From Oscillospiraceae bacterium (GTDB taxonomy: Bacteria; Bacillota; Clostridia; Oscillospirales; Ruminococcaceae), in assembly GCA_017399765.1 (NCBI GenBank), contig JAFQBH010000028.1, forward strand, positions 1-64,000: DNA of 64,000 nt. The letters run 5' to 3'. The notes under the pieces were generated by a model, which worked only from the letters and a program-made list of their open reading frames with translations, searched no databases and was not told where the DNA came from. Each line of letters begins with the position of its first letter. Position 1 is the first letter of the stretch. This document shows positions 16,839 through 26,061 of this stretch, piece after piece. The translations under genes were made by a program, and so were the position numbers.

Positions 16839-18110
16839 TTATTTTTCTATCATCATTTTAACAATTTCCGAATCCGTCTGCTTCATTCCGACTTTTCCGA
16901 TGTGTCCGACGCTTCGAATCGTCTTTCCGGCATCGCTCTGAATAATTCCGGTGTTCGCCTCATAAACTTTTCCCTTCATCGCAAGAACATGGGCAAAAAG
17001 CGCCGCATCAAGGGCGGAAGCAATTTTTGCCGCGCAGGAAGATTTCGCTCCATCACAGATAATTCCCGGAATATCCGCAAGGGTGTTGTCAATGGTGTTT
17101 TTAATCTGTTCAACCGTTCCGCCGTCAATATAAGTAATCGCGGCGCCTGCGGCGCAGCTTGCGGAAACAGCACCGCAAAAAGCGGAAAGTTTTCCGATAT
17201 ATTCTTTCTGAAAAACTGTCAGCAAACTTGAAAAGGCAAGTGCCCGGAACATTTTTTCTTCCGGAAGATTCTTTTCCATTGCGTAAACAATAACCGGAAC
17301 GGAGGAAGCAATTCCCTGGTTTCCGCTTCCGGAAGTTATTATAACCGGCATATTGCAGCCGCACATTCTTGCTTCGGAACCCGCCGCGGCAAAAGCCTTC
17401 ATCTTTGTGAAAACGGAACCCGGGTTCATTTCAAGCATCTCTTTTCCGATGCCGATTCCGAAATTCCCTTCCATTCCAACATTTGCAATAGCCATGTTGC
17501 ATTCTATCTGGCGTCTTGCAAATTTTTCGATTTTCGAAAGTTCGATTTCGTTTGCAAAAGCAAAAATATTTTCAACGGAAAGCTTGTTTCTTTCAGAAAA
17601 AGCCGCCATTTCTCCCGCGTCCTCTTTTCCGAAGATAACTTCCCCGTTTTTCGAAATTCTTACAATGTTCGTGTGGCTGTGGCGAACTTCAACCTCCGCG
17701 TTTTCTTTCCCTTTTTCAAGCCGGATTATAAAATGGAGCGGAATCGGAGATTCCAGATATTCGACAACACAGCTTCCGCTTTCAATAAATTCAACCGATT
17801 CGGAAAGCCCTTCCGGAGTGACCGCCTCAAGAACCTCCATCTCTCTCGAAACATCGCCGCAAAGTGCGCCGAGAACGCAGGCGGCTTCAATTCCGGTCAT
17901 TCCGCCGGAATTCGGGATGCTTACACAGCGAACGTTCTTGATCATATTTCCGCTGCATTTTGCAATAATTTTTTCCGGAACGGCGCAAAGAACTTCCTTC
18001 GCCTTTGCCGCAGCAAAAGCAAGGGCAATGGGTTCCGTACATCCCATTGCTGGAATAAGTTCTTCTTCAAGAATATCCAAAAAATCCTTTTCAATCTTTT
18101 TGCAAAGCAT
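16839..18110 (-). CDS. L-cysteine desulfidase family protein (UPF0597/CyuA-like)
   Basis: A 423-residue cytoplasmic enzyme of the serine dehydratase-alpha/UPF0597 family, which uses an oxygen-sensitive [4Fe-4S] cluster to degrade L-cysteine to pyruvate, ammonia and sulfide. The N-terminal signature MGCTEPIALAFAAA is present, with the NSGGMTGIEAACVLGALCG region in the first third and cysteine-containing CDGAKSSCAAKIASAL and ARMCGCNMPV segments that could supply cluster ligands. The length is normal for the family. The ATG at 18110 has GGAGG 11 bases upstream, a little far. It is divergent from a thioredoxin-like/CoA-disulfide reductase pair, which suggests a shared thiol-metabolism theme. Confidence 0.85.
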   Translation of the reverse strand: MLCKKIEKDFLDILEEELIPAMGCTEPIALAFAAAKAKEVLCAVPEKIIAKCSGNMIKNVRCVSIPNSGGMTGIEAACVLGALCGDVSREMEVLEAVTPEGLSESVEFIESGSCVVEYLESPIPLHFIIRLEKGKENAEVEVRHSHTNIVRISKNGEVIFGKEDAGEMAAFSERNKLSVENIFAFANEIELSKIEKFARRQIECNMAIANVGMEGNFGIGIGKEMLEMNPGSVFTKMKAFAAAGSEARMCGCNMPVIITSGSGNQGIASSVPVIVYAMEKNLPEEKMFRALAFSSLLTVFQKEYIGKLSAFCGAVSASCAAGAAITYIDGGTVEQIKNTIDNTLADIPGIICDGAKSSCAAKIASALDAALFAHVLAMKGKVYEANTGIIQSDAGKTIRSVGHIGKVGMKQTDSEIVKMMIEK

Positions 18111-18196
18111 CTTGAAAACCGCCTCCGGATAATAAATTCTGACTATATAATAATCCTTAAAATAAATTTTTGCAAGAAAATAAAAATTTTTGCTTT

Positions 18197-18209
18197 GTGA
18201 CAAAATCAC
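18197..18209. promoter_or_regulatory. Dyad GTGA-N5-TCAC upstream of the thioredoxin-like gene
   Basis: GTGACAAAATCAC, extended on the left by TTT, resembles half of a Rex-type site (TTGTGAN6TCACAA) and lies upstream of a TATAAT at 18232-18237. A rex gene lies in this window. The right arm lacks the terminal CAA match, so this is only a candidate. Confidence 0.25.
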
Positions 18210-18270
18210 GGAAAAATCTTCCCGCTCCGGATATAATAAAATCAAACAAATTATAAAGGAGGACTCATCA

Positions 18271-18570
18271 ATGTCCGTTATCAATATAAACAAACACAGC
18301 TTTAAAAAAGAAGTTCTTGAATCCGAAAAACCCGTCCTTCTGGATATTTGGGCACCCTGGTCCGGAAGAAATTCAAAAAAACTTGCGGAGGAAATCGCTT
18401 CCGAAAGGGAGGACATAAAAGTTGTCCGTATGAACGCCCATGATTCCCCGGAACTTTCCGCCGCGCTTAATATAAAACACGTTCCCTCGATGGCCCTTTT
18501 CAAGAACGGAAAGATAATTTCCCGCACAATTGAAACAGGAATAAAAGCAAGCATACTTGCGATTCTTTGA
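18271..18570 (+). CDS. Thioredoxin-fold protein without active-site cysteines, 99 aa
   Basis: The fold signature of thioredoxin is present: FDIW-like beta strand (LLDIWAPW), then the active-site loop, and a later VPSMALFKNG with the cis-proline. The normal CGPC motif is replaced by S31-G-R-N34, so both redox cysteines are absent and the protein cannot carry out dithiol exchange. AAAGGAGG precedes the ATG at 18271. It is followed 50 bases later by a CoA-disulfide reductase. It may be a structural or binding subunit, or a decaying paralogue. The loss of both cysteines is seen directly; the role is unknown. Confidence 0.75.
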   Translation: MSVININKHSFKKEVLESEKPVLLDIWAPWSGRNSKKLAEEIASEREDIKVVRMNAHDSPELSAALNIKHVPSMALFKNGKIISRTIETGIKASILAIL

Positions 18571-18620
18571 TTTATGGTGTAATATGAATTTATAAATTTA
18601 TCCGGAAGGAGAGAAAAATT

Positions 18621-20309
18621 ATGAAAGTTATAATTGTCGGAGGAGTTGCCGGCGGAGCCACCGCCGCCGCAAGAATTCGCCGCCTTGATGAAAAAGCGGA
18701 GATAAAGGTCTTCGAGCGAAGCGGATATGTTTCCTATGCAAACTGCGGACTTCCCTATTATATCGGCGACGTTATTACCGATCCTTCCGAACTCACTCTC
18801 CAGACTCCCGAAAGTTTTCTCCGCCGTTTCCGGGTGGAAATGAAAACCCGCCACGAAGTTATCGACATAAACCCAAGCGCAAAAACCGTTTCCGTAAAAA
18901 ATCTTGAAAACGGAAACATCTTCGAGGAAAAATACGATAAACTTCTTCTTGCTCCGGGCGCGAAACCTTCCGTTCCGCCAATACCGGGAGTAAATTCCGA
19001 AAGAATTTTTACTCTCCGTACCGTTGAAGACACCTTCCGGATCAAGGATTTTGCAAATTCCGAAAAACCAAAATCCGCCGCGGTAATTGGCGGAGGTTTT
19101 GTCGGTGTTGAACTTGCGGAAAATCTCAAAAACCTCGGAATGGAAGTCACCCTTATCGAAAGCGCAAAACAACTTCTTTCTCCCTTCGATTCCGATATGG
19201 CGGCTTTCATTCATTCCGAAATCCGGAAAAACGGAGTAAATCTTCTTCTCGGTTCGGCGGTCGAAGCTTTTTCCGAAAACGAAAACGGAATCGATATTCT
19301 CCTCAAAGGCGGAAAAATCCATGCGGATATGGCCGCCCTTGCGATCGGGGTTTCCCCGGAAAATTCCCTTGCAAAAAAAGCCGGACTTCGTACCGGAATC
19401 CGCGGAAGCATAATAGTGAACGAAAAAATGGAAACTTCCGTTCCCGATATCTATGCCGTGGGCGATGCTGTCCAGGTTAAAAATTCCGTGACCGGGGAAG
19501 ATTCCCTTGTTTCCCTTGCGGGTCCCGCGAACAAACAGGCAAGAATTGCCGCGGATAATATCTGCAAAATCAAAAACAGCGTTTATAACGGCGCCCTCGG
19601 AACTTCCGTAATAAAAATTTTCGGCCTGACCGCCGCTTCCGTCGGAATAAACGAAAAATCCGCAAAAGCCGCCGGAATAGATTTTGACAAAGTAATTCTC
19701 TCGCCGATGAGCCATGCGGGTTATTATCCCGGCGGAAAAGTTATGACTATGAAGGTCCTTTTTGAGAAAAAATCCTTCCGTATTCTCGGCGCGCAAATTA
19801 TCGGTTATGACGGCGTCGATAAGCGAATCGACGTTATCGCCACCGCCATAAAAGCAAAAATGAAGGCGACCGAACTCAAAGAGCTTGAACTTTCCTATGC
19901 TCCGCCCTATTCTTCCGCAAAAGATCCGGTCAATATGGCGGGATTCATGATAGATAATATCGCGAACGGAACCCTTAAACAGTGGTTCATTCCCGATCTT
20001 GAAAAGCTTCCGAAAACCGCCTGCACCCTTCTTGATACAAGAACCGTCGGAGAATATAACCGCGGCCATATCGAAGGCTTTAAAAACATTCCGGTTGATG
20101 AACTTCGTGAACGCCTTTCCGAAATTGAACCAGGAAAGCCCGTTTACGTAATCTGCCAAAGCGGTTTAAGAAGCTATATCGCAAGCCGTATCCTTGAAGG
20201 AAACGGTTTCACCGCCTATAACTTTGCCGGCGGTTTCCGTTTCTATGATGCGGTTATGAACGATAAAGCCCTTATCGAATCTTCCTTCCCCTGCGGAATG
20301 GATAAATAA
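18621..20309 (+). CDS. CoA-disulfide reductase-rhodanese fusion
   Basis: A 562-residue FAD- and NAD(P)H-dependent pyridine nucleotide-disulfide oxidoreductase. The FAD-binding GGVAGGATAAARIRR motif opens the protein, the single redox cysteine C42 sits in SYANCGLPYYIG, and the NAD-binding GGGFVGVELAENL motif is in the middle. Residues ~470-562 are a rhodanese domain with active cysteine C512 in YVICQSGLRS. Such fusions reduce CoA-disulfide or CoA-persulfide species, in line with the sulfur metabolism of the cysteine desulfidase next door. GGAAGGAG precedes the ATG. Confidence 0.85.
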   Translation: MKVIIVGGVAGGATAAARIRRLDEKAEIKVFERSGYVSYANCGLPYYIGDVITDPSELTLQTPESFLRRFRVEMKTRHEVIDINPSAKTVSVKNLENGNIFEEKYDKLLLAPGAKPSVPPIPGVNSERIFTLRTVEDTFRIKDFANSEKPKSAAVIGGGFVGVELAENLKNLGMEVTLIESAKQLLSPFDSDMAAFIHSEIRKNGVNLLLGSAVEAFSENENGIDILLKGGKIHADMAALAIGVSPENSLAKKAGLRTGIRGSIIVNEKMETSVPDIYAVGDAVQVKNSVTGEDSLVSLAGPANKQARIAADNICKIKNSVYNGALGTSVIKIFGLTAASVGINEKSAKAAGIDFDKVILSPMSHAGYYPGGKVMTMKVLFEKKSFRILGAQIIGYDGVDKRIDVIATAIKAKMKATELKELELSYAPPYSSAKDPVNMAGFMIDNIANGTLKQWFIPDLEKLPKTACTLLDTRTVGEYNRGHIEGFKNIPVDELRERLSEIEPGKPVYVICQSGLRSYIASRILEGNGFTAYNFAGGFRFYDAVMNDKALIESSFPCGMDK

Positions 20310-20316
20310 TTTTCTA

Positions 20317-20349
20317 TTGGTGTGTTTTTGTCCGCCAAAAACGCACCAA
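20317..20349 (+). terminator. Hairpin after CoA-disulfide reductase gene
   Basis: Stem TTGGTGtGTTTTTG pairing with CAAAAACgCACCAA, 13 of 14 positions matched. There is no long T-tract after it, so termination may be partial. Confidence 0.45.
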
Positions 20350-20369
20350 CAATTTACCAGAAGGTTGAA

Positions 20370-20414
20370 ACGCCGCCTTTTTGTGCTTTAATAGAAAGCA
20401 GAGAAAGGCGGTGT
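20370..20414 (+). promoter_or_regulatory. Hairpin sequestering the ribosome binding site of the ATPase gene
   Basis: ACGCCGCCTTT (20370-20380) can pair with AAAGGCGGTGT (20404-20414). The right arm contains the putative ribosome binding site AAAGGCGG of the following gene, and the T-tract overlaps its TTG start at 20419. The element could act as terminator or translational lock. Confidence 0.5.
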
Positions 20415-20418
20415 TTTT

Positions 20419-21288
20419 TTGTCGTTATATATAAATTCCTTTGAATTTGCTTCCGCTGCTGATGAAGCGGATTTTATCTTAAACCAGCGCCGAACCTGCT
20501 ACAGCGGCTATTATCCTTTTAAAATTTTTCCGGAAAAGAATTTTTCGCGGATAGATTTTTCTCCGGTAACGATTTTCTATGGAGGAAACGGTTCCGGAAA
20601 ATCGACCGTTCTCAATCTTATTGCGGAATCCGCCGGAATAACCCGCCATTCGCCTTTTTCCGGCGGCGCTTTTTTTGAAAATTATCTCGGATATTGCAGC
20701 ATGTTTTCAAAAGCGGAAATTCCGCAAAACAGCCAGATTTTAACAAGCGACGATGTTTTTGATTATCTTCTCAACGTCCGCTGCCTTAACAACGGAATTG
20801 ATAAACGAAGGCTCGAACTTTTCGACGAATTCACCGAAAAAAGAACAACACCCTATCGTTTCAGCGGAATGGAAGATTATGAAAACATGAAGGAAATTGT
20901 TGACGCAAAGCGAAAACGCAACACTCAATCAAATTTTGTCAACAAGCGCCTTATGAAAAACATAGATATGTTTTCAAACGGTGAAAGCGCCCTTAAATTT
21001 TTCACCGAAAGAATAACTTCCGATGCTGTTTATCTTCTTGACGAACCGGAAAACAGCCTCGCCCTTCCTCTACAGAAGGAACTTATGGAATATGTTTCGG
21101 ATTCCGCAAGGTTTTTCGGCTGCCAATTCATAATCGCAAGCCATTCGCCGGTTTTTCTTTCAATTCCCGGGGCAAAAATCTATGACCTTGATTCAAAACC
21201 GGTTTGCGAAAGAAAATGGACCGAACTTCCGAACGTAAGAATGTTTTTCGATTTTTTCATGGAACATAAGGCGGAATTTGAAGAATAA
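20419..21288 (+). CDS. AAA/ABC-type ATPase, 289 aa
   Basis: A soluble P-loop ATPase of the AAA_21/RecF-like ABC group. The Walker A motif GGNGSGKS is at about residues 55-62, the ABC-like signature is FSNGES, and the Walker B motif is AVYLLDEPENSL. A final ASHSP supplies the switch histidine. The TTG start at 20419 overlaps the T-tract of an upstream hairpin. It is a stand-alone gene between the disulfide reductase and the glycosidase, without a membrane partner. Similar single-gene ATPases are widespread in Clostridia and of unknown function; a role in DNA handling or defence is possible but not shown. Confidence 0.75.
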   Translation: MSLYINSFEFASAADEADFILNQRRTCYSGYYPFKIFPEKNFSRIDFSPVTIFYGGNGSGKSTVLNLIAESAGITRHSPFSGGAFFENYLGYCSMFSKAEIPQNSQILTSDDVFDYLLNVRCLNNGIDKRRLELFDEFTEKRTTPYRFSGMEDYENMKEIVDAKRKRNTQSNFVNKRLMKNIDMFSNGESALKFFTERITSDAVYLLDEPENSLALPLQKELMEYVSDSARFFGCQFIIASHSPVFLSIPGAKIYDLDSKPVCERKWTELPNVRMFFDFFMEHKAEFEE

Positions 21289-21359
21289 ATATTCCCTTGC
21301 CAATCCTTCCGAAATATGTTTTAATGTTTTTATAAAAATTCTTTAAAAAGGCGGTTTTT

Positions 21360-23264
21360 ATGAAAACAAAAAATTGGCTTTTAAGTATCCACAGCGACGG
21401 AACAGATGATTTCCTGAGCAACCCTTCGCCCAAAATTGGTGATAAAATAAAAGTCCGGCTTCGAATGGCAAAAAATCCTTCGGTAAAACACGTGCTCATT
21501 CTTTCCTTCCCCGACGGAATTGAGCATTTCGAAGAAATGTCTGTGCTCAAAACCGAACACGGTCTTGTTTATTACGAAGCGGAACTCGAAATTTCCGAAA
21601 ATCGACTTCAATATCAGTTCTATATCGTCTGCGACGATATAATTTATTACTATACTCAAAACGGAATCACAACCTATATTCCCGACCATACCTATGATTT
21701 TGTTATCCTTGCGGACTATGAGCAGCCGGAATGGGTAAAGGATTCCGTCTTTTATCAGATTTTCCCGGAGCGTTTTTGTAACGGAAACCCAAAAAACGAC
21801 GTAAAAACCGGCGAATATGCTCAAAACGGTTTTGAAACAATAAAAATCGAAAATTGGGAGGAAGCTCCTCTTGATTATGAGCACGGACATTGCCTCGATT
21901 TTTACGGCGGTGACCTCGAGGGCATAATTCAAAAAATCCCCTATCTCAAAAAGCTCGGAATAACCGCTCTTTATCTCAACCCGATTTTCGTTGCGCCTTC
22001 CGTCCACAAATATGACTGCCTGGATTATTTCCACGTTGATCCTCATTTCGGCGGCGACGAAGCTCTTGAAAAGCTGAGCACGGAACTGCATAAAAACGGA
22101 ATGAAGCTCATTCTCGATATTTCCATAAACCACACCGGAACCGACCACAAGTGGTTCAACCGCGACTGCGCCTGGTTCCCGAAAAGCGTCGGCGCATATA
22201 ACAATCCCGAATCGGAAGAACGCGGATACTATTTCTTCGGCGAAAACAACAGCTATCTCGGCTGGTTCAATGTGGAAACAATGCCCACCCTCAATTACAC
22301 TTCAAAAACCCTTCGGGATAAAATTTATCGTGCAAAGGATTCCGTGCTCAAAAAATGGCTGAATCCGCCATATAATATAGACGGCTGGCGCTTTGACGTT
22401 GCGGATGTTTTTGCCCGCAACGGAAAAACCCAGCTCGATAAGGAACTCTGGCCGGAAATCTGTTCCTCGATAAAAGCAGAAAACCCGGAGGCATATATCC
22501 TCGCGGAAGATTGGGGCGATTGCCCGGAACATCTCCAAGGCGACCAATGGGATTCCCCGATGAACTATTATGCCTGCGCAAGACCGATACGCCAATTTTT
22601 CGGCGAACCGGATCTTTTTATGACAAGGCACCCGCTTTTGCGCGGCGTTCCCTATAAAATGACCGCCGATGACCTTAAAAACCGTGTTATGGAACATTTT
22701 GCAAAGCTTCCCTTCGCAATGTGGGAAAACCAGTTCAACCTTATCGACAGCCACGACGTCGGCCGCCTTCATAACAACAAAAAAATCTCCTTTGAACAAT
22801 ATCGCGGCGCGGTTATTTTCCAATTCATGCTCACCGGCGCTCCTTCCGTTTATTACGGCGACGAAGCGGAAATTGAAGGAACAACCGCCACAATGGAAGG
22901 CTGCCGCTATCCAATGCCCTGGAATTCGGATTTCGAGAAAACGAGGAATTATAAACTTTACAGCAAAATCATAAGGCTCAGGAACGAAAAAGAAGTTCTC
23001 CGCCGGGGCGGAATGAAATTCATTTATTCCGAAGGAAGAACTTTTGCCCTTGCCCGTTTCTATAAAAGCGAAGCCTTTGTTGCCGTTGTTTCCAACGAGG
23101 AAACCGAAACAAAAATAAAACTTCCTCTGGGCGTTACCGGCGCAAAATCTTTTAAAACCGAAGTTTTCGGAAAAGATTTTGAACTTTCCGAAACTCCCGA
23201 CGAAGAAATTGAACTTTCGCTGAAACCCGGCGAATCCTTCCTTTTTGAATGTGAAATGATATAA
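21360..23264 (+). CDS. Neopullulanase/cyclomaltodextrinase-type alpha-glycosidase (GH13)
   Basis: A 634-residue enzyme that hydrolyses alpha-glucans such as cyclodextrins and pullulan. Residues ~1-120 form an N-terminal CBM34-like domain. The (beta/alpha)8 catalytic domain follows, with YQIFPERF, DISINHTG, GWRFDVADV (nucleophile D346), LAEDWGD (acid/base E383) and DSHDVGR (D466). All three catalytic acids are present. No signal peptide is visible, so it is probably cytoplasmic, acting on imported maltodextrins. AAAGGCGG precedes the ATG. Confidence 0.9.
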   Translation: MKTKNWLLSIHSDGTDDFLSNPSPKIGDKIKVRLRMAKNPSVKHVLILSFPDGIEHFEEMSVLKTEHGLVYYEAELEISENRLQYQFYIVCDDIIYYYTQNGITTYIPDHTYDFVILADYEQPEWVKDSVFYQIFPERFCNGNPKNDVKTGEYAQNGFETIKIENWEEAPLDYEHGHCLDFYGGDLEGIIQKIPYLKKLGITALYLNPIFVAPSVHKYDCLDYFHVDPHFGGDEALEKLSTELHKNGMKLILDISINHTGTDHKWFNRDCAWFPKSVGAYNNPESEERGYYFFGENNSYLGWFNVETMPTLNYTSKTLRDKIYRAKDSVLKKWLNPPYNIDGWRFDVADVFARNGKTQLDKELWPEICSSIKAENPEAYILAEDWGDCPEHLQGDQWDSPMNYYACARPIRQFFGEPDLFMTRHPLLRGVPYKMTADDLKNRVMEHFAKLPFAMWENQFNLIDSHDVGRLHNNKKISFEQYRGAVIFQFMLTGAPSVYYGDEAEIEGTTATMEGCRYPMPWNSDFEKTRNYKLYSKIIRLRNEKEVLRRGGMKFIYSEGRTFALARFYKSEAFVAVVSNEETETKIKLPLGVTGAKSFKTEVFGKDFELSETPDEEIELSLKPGESFLFECEMI

Positions 23265-23312
23265 CAAAAAGCCCCACCCCGCAAAATTTTTGCGGGGTGG
23301 GGCTTTTTGTTA
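23263..23312. terminator. Strong bidirectional terminator
   Basis: A near-perfect stem of about 23 base pairs built on CAAAAAGCCCCACCCCGCAA and its complement. It serves the convergent glycosidase (+) and lipoprotein (-) transcripts. Confidence 0.9.
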
Positions 23313-23504
23313 TTCTCTTTCGTAACAGCAGAGATATTCCCAGCGGCTTCCCCCGCCGTCTATTTTATCCTCAACAATTTTTACCGCAAGTTCCCTGCTT
23401 CCGATAACTTTTCCTTCGGTATCAACGATATCATAGAAAACGAAAACGGTATCTTCAAGTTCATAAACATAGGTTACTACCGGAACTACCCTTTTGGAAA
23501 GTTC
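23310..23504 (-). pseudogene. C-terminal remnant of a lipoprotein-like gene after two in-frame stops
   Basis: Downstream of the TGA that ends the 423-residue lipoprotein, the same frame continues as ACG, a second stop (TAA at 23505-23507) and then about 64 open codons (VVPVVTYVYELEDTVFVFYD near the start, ending SRWEYLCCYERE) to a TAA at 23310. The residual sequence has protein-like alternation and host codon use. It is probably a leftover C-terminus of another lipoprotein or of an older longer version of this gene. Confidence 0.5.
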
Positions 23505-23510
23505 TTACGT

Positions 23511-24782
23511 TCAGACTTTTTCAAAGCCGATATATCTCAAAAATTCATTTTCCACGAGTTCAAAATGCATAATATATTTTTCTCCGTCCATCCATTCCGG
23601 ATTTCCTTCGGAATTTGCTCCGACATAACGGAGGGTGAACTCTACGGAATAAACGTTTCCGGAAACGGTTGTTGTCATATCCTTTGCGCCATATCCTCCT
23701 TCCATTCCCCATTCAAAACCGGTAAGATATTCGTCTTTTTCGGAATCATATTCAAAATTGCTGTTAAATCCATATTGAAAATCCTCTATTCCGAAAACTT
23801 CGAAAGCAATTTGTTTAATTACAGAAACCGGCAGATAATAGCTGTATCCGCTTCTTTTTCCGAAAGAACCCACATAGGGTGAATCTTTATCGAAACCGTT
23901 TGAAGCATTTACGAAAACCGCCGCCTGCATTGCGAAATTTGCCGCAAAGTGGTTCGAAATTTCAATGTTTTCGCTTTCGATGTCCGCTTTGTTCATAACT
24001 TTGAGCATCTGTTTTGCAAGGGACTGGGCCTGCATTTCAAAAGGCGCTTTTGAAAAATGTTCGCTTACTTTGTTCGAAACAAGGCGGAGGAATTTTCCGT
24101 CATCATCTTCCAGAACTTTAAAGACCATTTCGGAAAAGGCATAATATGTATCCTCATATTTTCCTTCAAGAATCAGCATTTTTACGGAAAATTCATTTTC
24201 CTCAATATTTACCGGGTGATCGTAGCTGATAAGCTCATAGGGCGCGCCGCCGCCTGCGGTTGCAATTTTATAGCTGTTTGTTTCTTTTTCAAAATTCGGG
24301 TCATCTTCTTTCGGAAGATAATCGACACCAAAATATTTAAGGAGATATCTGTTTCCAAGCCTTTCCGGAATTCGGAAGAAAAAGCCTTCCGGATCCAAAG
24401 CTTCCTCGCCGACTGCTTCATAAAATTCCTTTGCAAAGAACCAGAACATTCCGGAATCAACGGTTTCCTCGCTGCTTTCAAAGTCTTTTGCGCCAAGCCA
24501 GCTTGCGAAAAACGCCATATCCTCAAAACCTTCATCGGAATAGAAAAAGCTTTCCGCCTCGCGGGTTTCAACAGGTTTTGGTTCATATTTTTCTTCCGGC
24601 TCTTCTGTTTCCTGCTCTTCTTTTTCTTCGGGTTCTTCGGGTTCTTCGGTTTCATCTTCGGAAGCAACAAGTTCCGAATCGTTTTCAATCGGCTTTGTGG
24701 GGTCAACAATTTCAACTTTCCATTTTGAGCACGCCGTGAGCATCATTGTAAAAATGAGCACGATGCAGATTATTTTCTTCAT
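23511..24782 (-). CDS. Lipoprotein 1 of the tandem set, 423 aa
   Basis: A type II signal peptide ends in LTAC, with the lipid-accepting Cys at residue 18, followed directly by the shared segment WKVEIVDPTKPIENDSELV. A Glu/Pro-rich linker (about residues 43-75) separates it from a folded domain that is unlike the other three copies and probably alpha/beta (RNSEPFFFRIPERLGNRYLL-like segments; the exact fold is unclear). It is the last gene of the lipoprotein run and would face outward on the cell membrane. Function unknown. Confidence 0.75.
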   Translation of the reverse strand: MKKIICIVLIFTMMLTACSKWKVEIVDPTKPIENDSELVASEDETEEPEEPEEKEEQETEEPEEKYEPKPVETREAESFFYSDEGFEDMAFFASWLGAKDFESSEETVDSGMFWFFAKEFYEAVGEEALDPEGFFFRIPERLGNRYLLKYFGVDYLPKEDDPNFEKETNSYKIATAGGGAPYELISYDHPVNIEENEFSVKMLILEGKYEDTYYAFSEMVFKVLEDDDGKFLRLVSNKVSEHFSKAPFEMQAQSLAKQMLKVMNKADIESENIEISNHFAANFAMQAAVFVNASNGFDKDSPYVGSFGKRSGYSYYLPVSVIKQIAFEVFGIEDFQYGFNSNFEYDSEKDEYLTGFEWGMEGGYGAKDMTTTVSGNVYSVEFTLRYVGANSEGNPEWMDGEKYIMHFELVENEFLRYIGFEKV

Positions 24783-24798
24783 TTTTCGTCACTTCCTT

Positions 24799-26061
24799 TT
24801 AATCGCAAGGCAAAATTCTAAGCCTCGGTTCCACCGAATCCGGGTCATATTCGGCAAAATATCTTCCGTCCAGACTTTTCATTATATAAACCAAATATTC
24901 CGGAACTATTGTTTGGACCTCAAATTCCGTGTTTCCAACATCTTCGGTGAGTTCGCCGGTTTCATAATCATAAGAATAGAGTATCTGCGGTTCAACATTA
25001 TAGGAATTTTTGAAACGGATTTTTCCGTCATCGCCGAAAGGAAGACTTGCATCTCCTCTGAAAATTTCGTTAAGCTCAAGGTTTTCCGGATTTATTGCGT
25101 AAACAATGCTTCCGTTTTCGACATAACTGCCATCTATTCCTTCAACAGCAATAAGAATTTCGTTTCCTACAAAGAAATGCCAAAATTCTTTCCCTTCAAA
25201 AAGTTCCTCCGCTCCGTTTTCATTCGCTCTCCAAATTGTATTTTTAACCTTTCCGTTTTGCTCAACGTTTGTGGAAAGATAATAAAAATCACCATTCAAA
25301 ACTCCGCATTGTGGGCTTTGTACCCCATAATAAACGTCAAATTTTCCGTATATTTCCCCATATTTTCTCATATCATCAAGGATTTTCCCCTCGTCTTTGG
25401 AAAAATCATAATAAACCACAAAAAGATGACATTCAAAGATAACTTTGTCCTCATCTATCCAATGTATACGGTTTCCGTCCGCAAGATAACCGTCGCCCTT
25501 ATATTCCGAACCATCCGGAACCGGAAGATAAACCTCATAAACGCCGTATTCATCATATCCGTAAACGTCACCCCGGTAATATTCTTTTATAAGGTTTCCT
25601 TCCCTGTCAAAAAGCGAAACATTAGCAAGAAAAACTTTTCCGTCATTTGTAAAATAAACTACCCCGAATTTATTCCAGCTGGATTCGATTTGTTTATCAA
25701 TTGCAAGGATATATTTTTCGTTCCAGCTTAAATCATAACCGCCGTCCTCCGGAAGATTTTCTTTCGGAAGGGTCACGGTTTCAAGAAGTTCGTTCTCCGC
25801 GGAAATCGTTTTGATGGTGTTCTCGTGCTGAAACGTAAGGGTGTTGTCGCTGTTCCATTCGGCTTTTCCCTTTATAAATTCCATGCCATAATCCAGATAA
25901 GCTCCCGCGGAAAGGTAATATTCTTCCTTTTTCTCTTCCGGCACAACAAGTTCCGAATCGTTTTCGATTGGCTTTGTCGGGTCAACAATTTCGACTTTCC
26001 ATTTTGAGCACGCCGTAAGCATTATCGTAAAAATAAGCAAAAGGCAGATTATTTTCTTCAT
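24799..26061 (-). CDS. Lipoprotein 2 of the tandem set, beta-propeller-like, 420 aa
   Basis: Signal peptide with LTAC and Cys18, followed by the shared 19-residue segment identical in protein sequence to lipoprotein 1. The body has repeated beta-hairpin units (WNSDNTLTFQHENTIKTIS, YFTNDGKVFLANVSLFDREG, GDFYYLSTN) in the style of a propeller without a catalytic motif. Its stop overlaps nothing, but its start overlaps the stop of lipoprotein 3 by four bases, so they are co-translated. Function unknown; surface-exposed binding protein is a reasonable inference. Confidence 0.75.
   Translation of the reverse strand: MKKIICLLLIFTIMLTACSKWKVEIVDPTKPIENDSELVVPEEKKEEYYLSAGAYLDYGMEFIKGKAEWNSDNTLTFQHENTIKTISAENELLETVTLPKENLPEDGGYDLSWNEKYILAIDKQIESSWNKFGVVYFTNDGKVFLANVSLFDREGNLIKEYYRGDVYGYDEYGVYEVYLPVPDGSEYKGDGYLADGNRIHWIDEDKVIFECHLFVVYYDFSKDEGKILDDMRKYGEIYGKFDVYYGVQSPQCGVLNGDFYYLSTNVEQNGKVKNTIWRANENGAEELFEGKEFWHFFVGNEILIAVEGIDGSYVENGSIVYAINPENLELNEIFRGDASLPFGDDGKIRFKNSYNVEPQILYSYDYETGELTEDVGNTEFEVQTIVPEYLVYIMKSLDGRYFAEYDPDSVEPRLRILPCD

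Noticed and set aside
16839..20159. 1106-codon minus-strand frame spanning the cysteine desulfidase and the region of the thioredoxin and CoA-disulfide reductase genes
   Set aside because: Only 16839-18110 matches a known family. The upstream part is antisense to well-supported plus-strand genes with ribosome binding sites.
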